Source: Thermoplasmatota archaeon
GTDB taxonomy: Archaea; Thermoplasmatota; Thermoplasmata; Thermoplasmatales; Thermoplasmataceae
Assembly: GCA_023379345.1 (NCBI GenBank)
Contig: JAMCUV010000009.1
Coordinates: forward strand, 1-7,265
Direction: 5' to 3'
DNA: 7,265 nucleotides
The position numbers were made by a program, and so were the translations under genes. The first letter of the stretch is position 1. The number at the start of each line of letters is the position of its first letter. The notes beneath the pieces are model-generated. The model saw only the letters and a list, made by a program, of their open reading frames with translations, did not search any database and was not told the DNA's origin. Shown here piece by piece: positions 5,476 to 7,265 of the stretch.

Positions 5476-5778
5476 ATGTTCATGATAATTGCAGATGTTA
5501 CATTCTATCCGGTAGGGAAAGGAGAATCAGCCGGGGATACCATCCGCAGGGCCGTAGAGATCATGGAAAAGTCAGGAGTACACTGCTATCCAAACAGCAT
5601 GGCAACAGTCCTGGAAGCAGCCACCCTGGATGAGATATTCAATGCCATAAAGAGCGCTGAAAGCGAGATACTCAGAAATGGGTTCAAACGGGTGGAAACC
5701 ATAATAAAGATAGACCACAGGACGGATAAGGAAAACACGGTGAAGCACAAACTGGATCGCATAGGGGTTTCCCACTGA
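5476..5778 (+). CDS. MTH1187-family thiamine-binding protein
   Basis: This is a small (100-residue) soluble protein of the Thiamine_BP / MTH1187 (formerly DUF77) family, a ferredoxin-like fold that assembles into oligomers and binds thiamine or related pyrimidines. Family marks are the first strand ADVTFYPVGKGES (6-18), the helix DTIRRAVEIMEKSGV, the segment HCYPNSMATVLEAATLDEIFNAI carrying the conserved N-x-M-x-T-x-x-E pattern, and the closing strand/helix GFKRVETIIKIDHRTDKENTVKHKL. The length is normal. The protein probably starts at M3 (5482), which gives MIIADVT, the usual family N-terminus; the ATG at 5476 is the longer alternative, and neither has a strong Shine-Dalgarno. Its stop overlaps the next start by one base (TGATG), indicating translational coupling. 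Its cellular role (thiamine storage, buffering or salvage) is not settled for the family. Confidence 0.9.
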   Translation: MFMIIADVTFYPVGKGESAGDTIRRAVEIMEKSGVHCYPNSMATVLEAATLDEIFNAIKSAESEILRNGFKRVETIIKIDHRTDKENTVKHKLDRIGVSH

Positions 5779-6248
5779 TGGAAGCAGGTTTCCTGAGGCC
5801 TGCCCTGTTCATAGATCGTGATGGTACAATCAACAGGGACTGTCCTTACTGCCACGATCCGCCGCAGCTGCACGTTTTCAGAAATGCCGTCCGTGTCATG
5901 AAACACTATCAGCAGAGAGGTTTCCTTGTTATCATTATAACCAACCAGTCCGGCGTGAATCGAGGTTATTTCACTGAAGATGATCTGGGGAGATTCAACA
6001 CAGCCCTCATAAAGCGCCTGGCACACATGGGTGTTAGAATAGATGCCATTTACTACTGCCCTCACAGGCCAGATGAGGGATGCAAATGCAGGAAGCCGGA
6101 GACAGGGCTCATAGAAAAAGCAATGCAGGATTTTCCAATAGATCTGGAGCATTCAGTGATGGTGGGCGATAGGGATGATGTGGATGGGGAAATGGCAAGG
6201 CGCCTCGGGATCGAATTTCTGGACATTTCACGTGCCAAACTGTTCTGA
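5778..6248 (+). CDS. HAD-IIIA phosphatase, GmhB-like (heptose-bisphosphate phosphatase family)
   Basis: This is a 156-residue HAD hydrolase without a separate cap, the size of GmhB, which removes a phosphate from D-glycero-D-manno-heptose 1,7-bisphosphate. Motif I is FIDRDGT (nucleophile D13, acid D15), motif II IITNQSG with T55, motif III K106 in CRKPETG, and motif IV GDRDD (D131, D134). The family's zinc loop is complete: C94-x-H96 and C102-x-C104 (YCPH...CKCRKP). An extra CPYCH at 22-26, just after motif I, is unusual. The histidinol-phosphate phosphatase part of HisB belongs to the same family, so substrate is open. In archaea a GmhB-like enzyme could supply activated heptose for surface glycans, which would fit the glycoprotein upstream. 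It is coupled to the thiamine-binding gene by a one-base overlap. Confidence 0.88.
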   Translation: MEAGFLRPALFIDRDGTINRDCPYCHDPPQLHVFRNAVRVMKHYQQRGFLVIIITNQSGVNRGYFTEDDLGRFNTALIKRLAHMGVRIDAIYYCPHRPDEGCKCRKPETGLIEKAMQDFPIDLEHSVMVGDRDDVDGEMARRLGIEFLDISRAKLF

Positions 6249-6378
6249 GAGAGGCTTAACGTGATCAATTTTGCCAGATATTATGTGATGAAATAGAAAG
6301 AATTTATGGTCTGTCATTGAATTATGTCTGTATAGTTTATAGGTAAAGGATTTATATCTGAAGGTAATTTCACGGAAT
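6249..6378 (+). promoter_or_regulatory. Intergenic region with the promoter of the MFS transporter
   Basis: TTTATAT at 6351-6357, within the AT-rich GGATTTATATC, lies 22-28 bases before the ATG at 6379. This is the spacing expected for a leaderless archaeal mRNA. No strong Shine-Dalgarno is present (only AAGGT at 6361-6365). No clear hairpin terminator follows the phosphatase gene; only short T-runs are seen. Confidence 0.5.
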
Positions 6379-7265
6379 ATGGTAAAATATAAGTGGGTTG
6401 CGCTTTCCAACACCACAATGGGTGTCCTGATGGCCACCATTAACGGCACCATCACCCTCATATCATTACCTGCAATATTCAAGGGAATACATCTGAGCCC
6501 ATTTGCCTCGGGGTCTTTCATTTATCTGCTGTGGATCCTCATGGGATTCAACATTGTCACAGCAGTTCTTCTGGTGACATTTGGAAGACTCTCAGATATT
6601 TTCGGCAGGGTCAGGTTATTCAATTTTGGTTTTGCAATATTCACGGCCGGTTCGGTTCTGCTCTACCTTACGCCAGGTACCGGCGTGTCGGCAGCCCAGT
6701 ATCTTGTTGCAATGAGGATAGTGCAGGGAGTCGGTGCGGCTTTCCTGTTTTCGAACAGCTCCGCAATAATCACGGATGCATTTCCTGTCAATGAGAGGGG
6801 AAGGGCACTTGGTATCAATCAGGTGGCTGCGCTGGGTGGATCGTTCATTGGGCTGATACTTGGCGGAGTGCTCTCCGTCATCAACTGGAGGTACATATTC
6901 CTTGTAAGCGTTCCAGTTGGGTTGTTCGGGACAGTATGGAGCATGGCTAAGCTCAAGGACACCGCAATGAAGGAGACCGGCCAGAGAATAGACTACGCCG
7001 GAAATGTCACATTCGGCGCAGGCATCACCATTCTGCTTGTAGCTGTGACATACGGTCTCCTTCCATATGGGAAGGACACAACCGGCTGGTCAAATCCGCT
7101 TGTCATTGCATCACTGGTGGTCAGTGTAGCCCTGCTTGATGCGTTTCCCTTCATTGAAAGAAGGGTCAGGCAGCCCATGTTCAGGCTCTCTCTTTTCAGG
7201 AGCAGGGCATTTTCTGCCGGTAATTTTGCATCGCTTCTTTCCGCTGTTGGAAGAGGTGGTGTCAT
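6379..7265 (+). CDS. Major facilitator superfamily exporter, DHA2 (EmrB/QacA) type, partial
   Basis: This is the N-terminal 295 residues of a membrane transporter, continuing past the right edge. DHA2 proteins have 14 membrane segments and export drugs or metabolites by proton antiport. Visible marks: motif A between TM2 and TM3, GRLSDIFGRVR (69-79); motif B in TM4, R113-x2-Q116-G117-x-G119; motif C in TM5, GGSFIGLILGG (153-163), typical of antiporters; then NWRYIFLVSVPVG (169-181). About eight hydrophobic segments fall within the window. In TM1 the family usually reads L-D-x-[TS]-I-V near ALP; here the run is ATINGTITLISLP, with N22 where Asp is common. The start ATG follows a TATA box at leaderless spacing. 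The substrate cannot be told from sequence. Confidence 0.9.
   Translation, partial: MVKYKWVALSNTTMGVLMATINGTITLISLPAIFKGIHLSPFASGSFIYLLWILMGFNIVTAVLLVTFGRLSDIFGRVRLFNFGFAIFTAGSVLLYLTPGTGVSAAQYLVAMRIVQGVGAAFLFSNSSAIITDAFPVNERGRALGINQVAALGGSFIGLILGGVLSVINWRYIFLVSVPVGLFGTVWSMAKLKDTAMKETGQRIDYAGNVTFGAGITILLVAVTYGLLPYGKDTTGWSNPLVIASLVVSVALLDAFPFIERRVRQPMFRLSLFRSRAFSAGNFASLLSAVGRGGV

Noticed and set aside
6243..6260. CTGAGA after the phosphatase gene, as in the core of a TPP riboswitch, attractive next to a thiamine-binding gene
   Set aside because: None of the other conserved TPP elements (the ACCUGA segment, the GGNUAAUGC stretch) follow within the gap, and the CTGAGA overlaps the phosphatase stop codon. 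Chance match.
1..7265. CRISPR array, tRNA or rRNA genes
   Set aside because: No regularly spaced repeats, cloverleaf-like segments or rRNA signatures were seen on either strand.

Overview
The window looks like chromosomal DNA of an archaeon, most likely one of the Thermoplasmatales or a close relative. The pointers are TATA-like boxes about 25-30 bases before several start codons (leaderless style), an N-glycosylation-rich secreted/membrane protein ending in a cytoplasmic zinc ribbon, and an MTH1187-type thiamine-binding protein. The lineage is inferred from gene style, not from a marker gene.

Left part (1-2459), mobile DNA. After the first codons of a leftward gene at the left edge (49 to 1), an IS110-family element (about 201-1464, IS1111-like layout) lies directly against an IS5-family element (about 1467-2459, transposase on the minus strand). 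The IS110 copy has an apparently intact DEDD/serine recombinase. Downstream of it are about 190 non-coding bases with nested inverted repeats, which I read as the guide ('bridge' or 'seeker') RNA. The element has subterminal inverted repeats, a 7-bp flanking direct repeat, and a TATA box at its right end pointing outward, which would drive the recombinase once the ends are joined in a circle. A stretch of the putative RNA is perfectly complementary to the element's own left end and, overlapping it, to the IS5 terminal repeat next door. The IS110 copy may therefore have been guided into the end of the IS5 element.

Middle (2460-2900): about 440 bases without a credible gene, probably old debris plus the promoter of the next gene.

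Right part (2935-7265), host genes, all rightward. An 835-residue surface glycoprotein has a signal peptide, about 40 N-glycosylation sequons, one C-terminal membrane anchor and a cytoplasmic four-cysteine zinc ribbon. It is followed after 33 bases by a small thiamine-binding protein (MTH1187 family). That gene overlaps by one base a HAD-IIIA phosphatase related to heptose-bisphosphate phosphatase GmhB. After a 130-base gap with its own TATA box comes the first 295 codons of a 14-TM (DHA2-type) major facilitator drug exporter, cut by the window edge. The surface protein, thiamine protein and phosphatase could be one transcript, although the thiamine gene may also have its own promoter.
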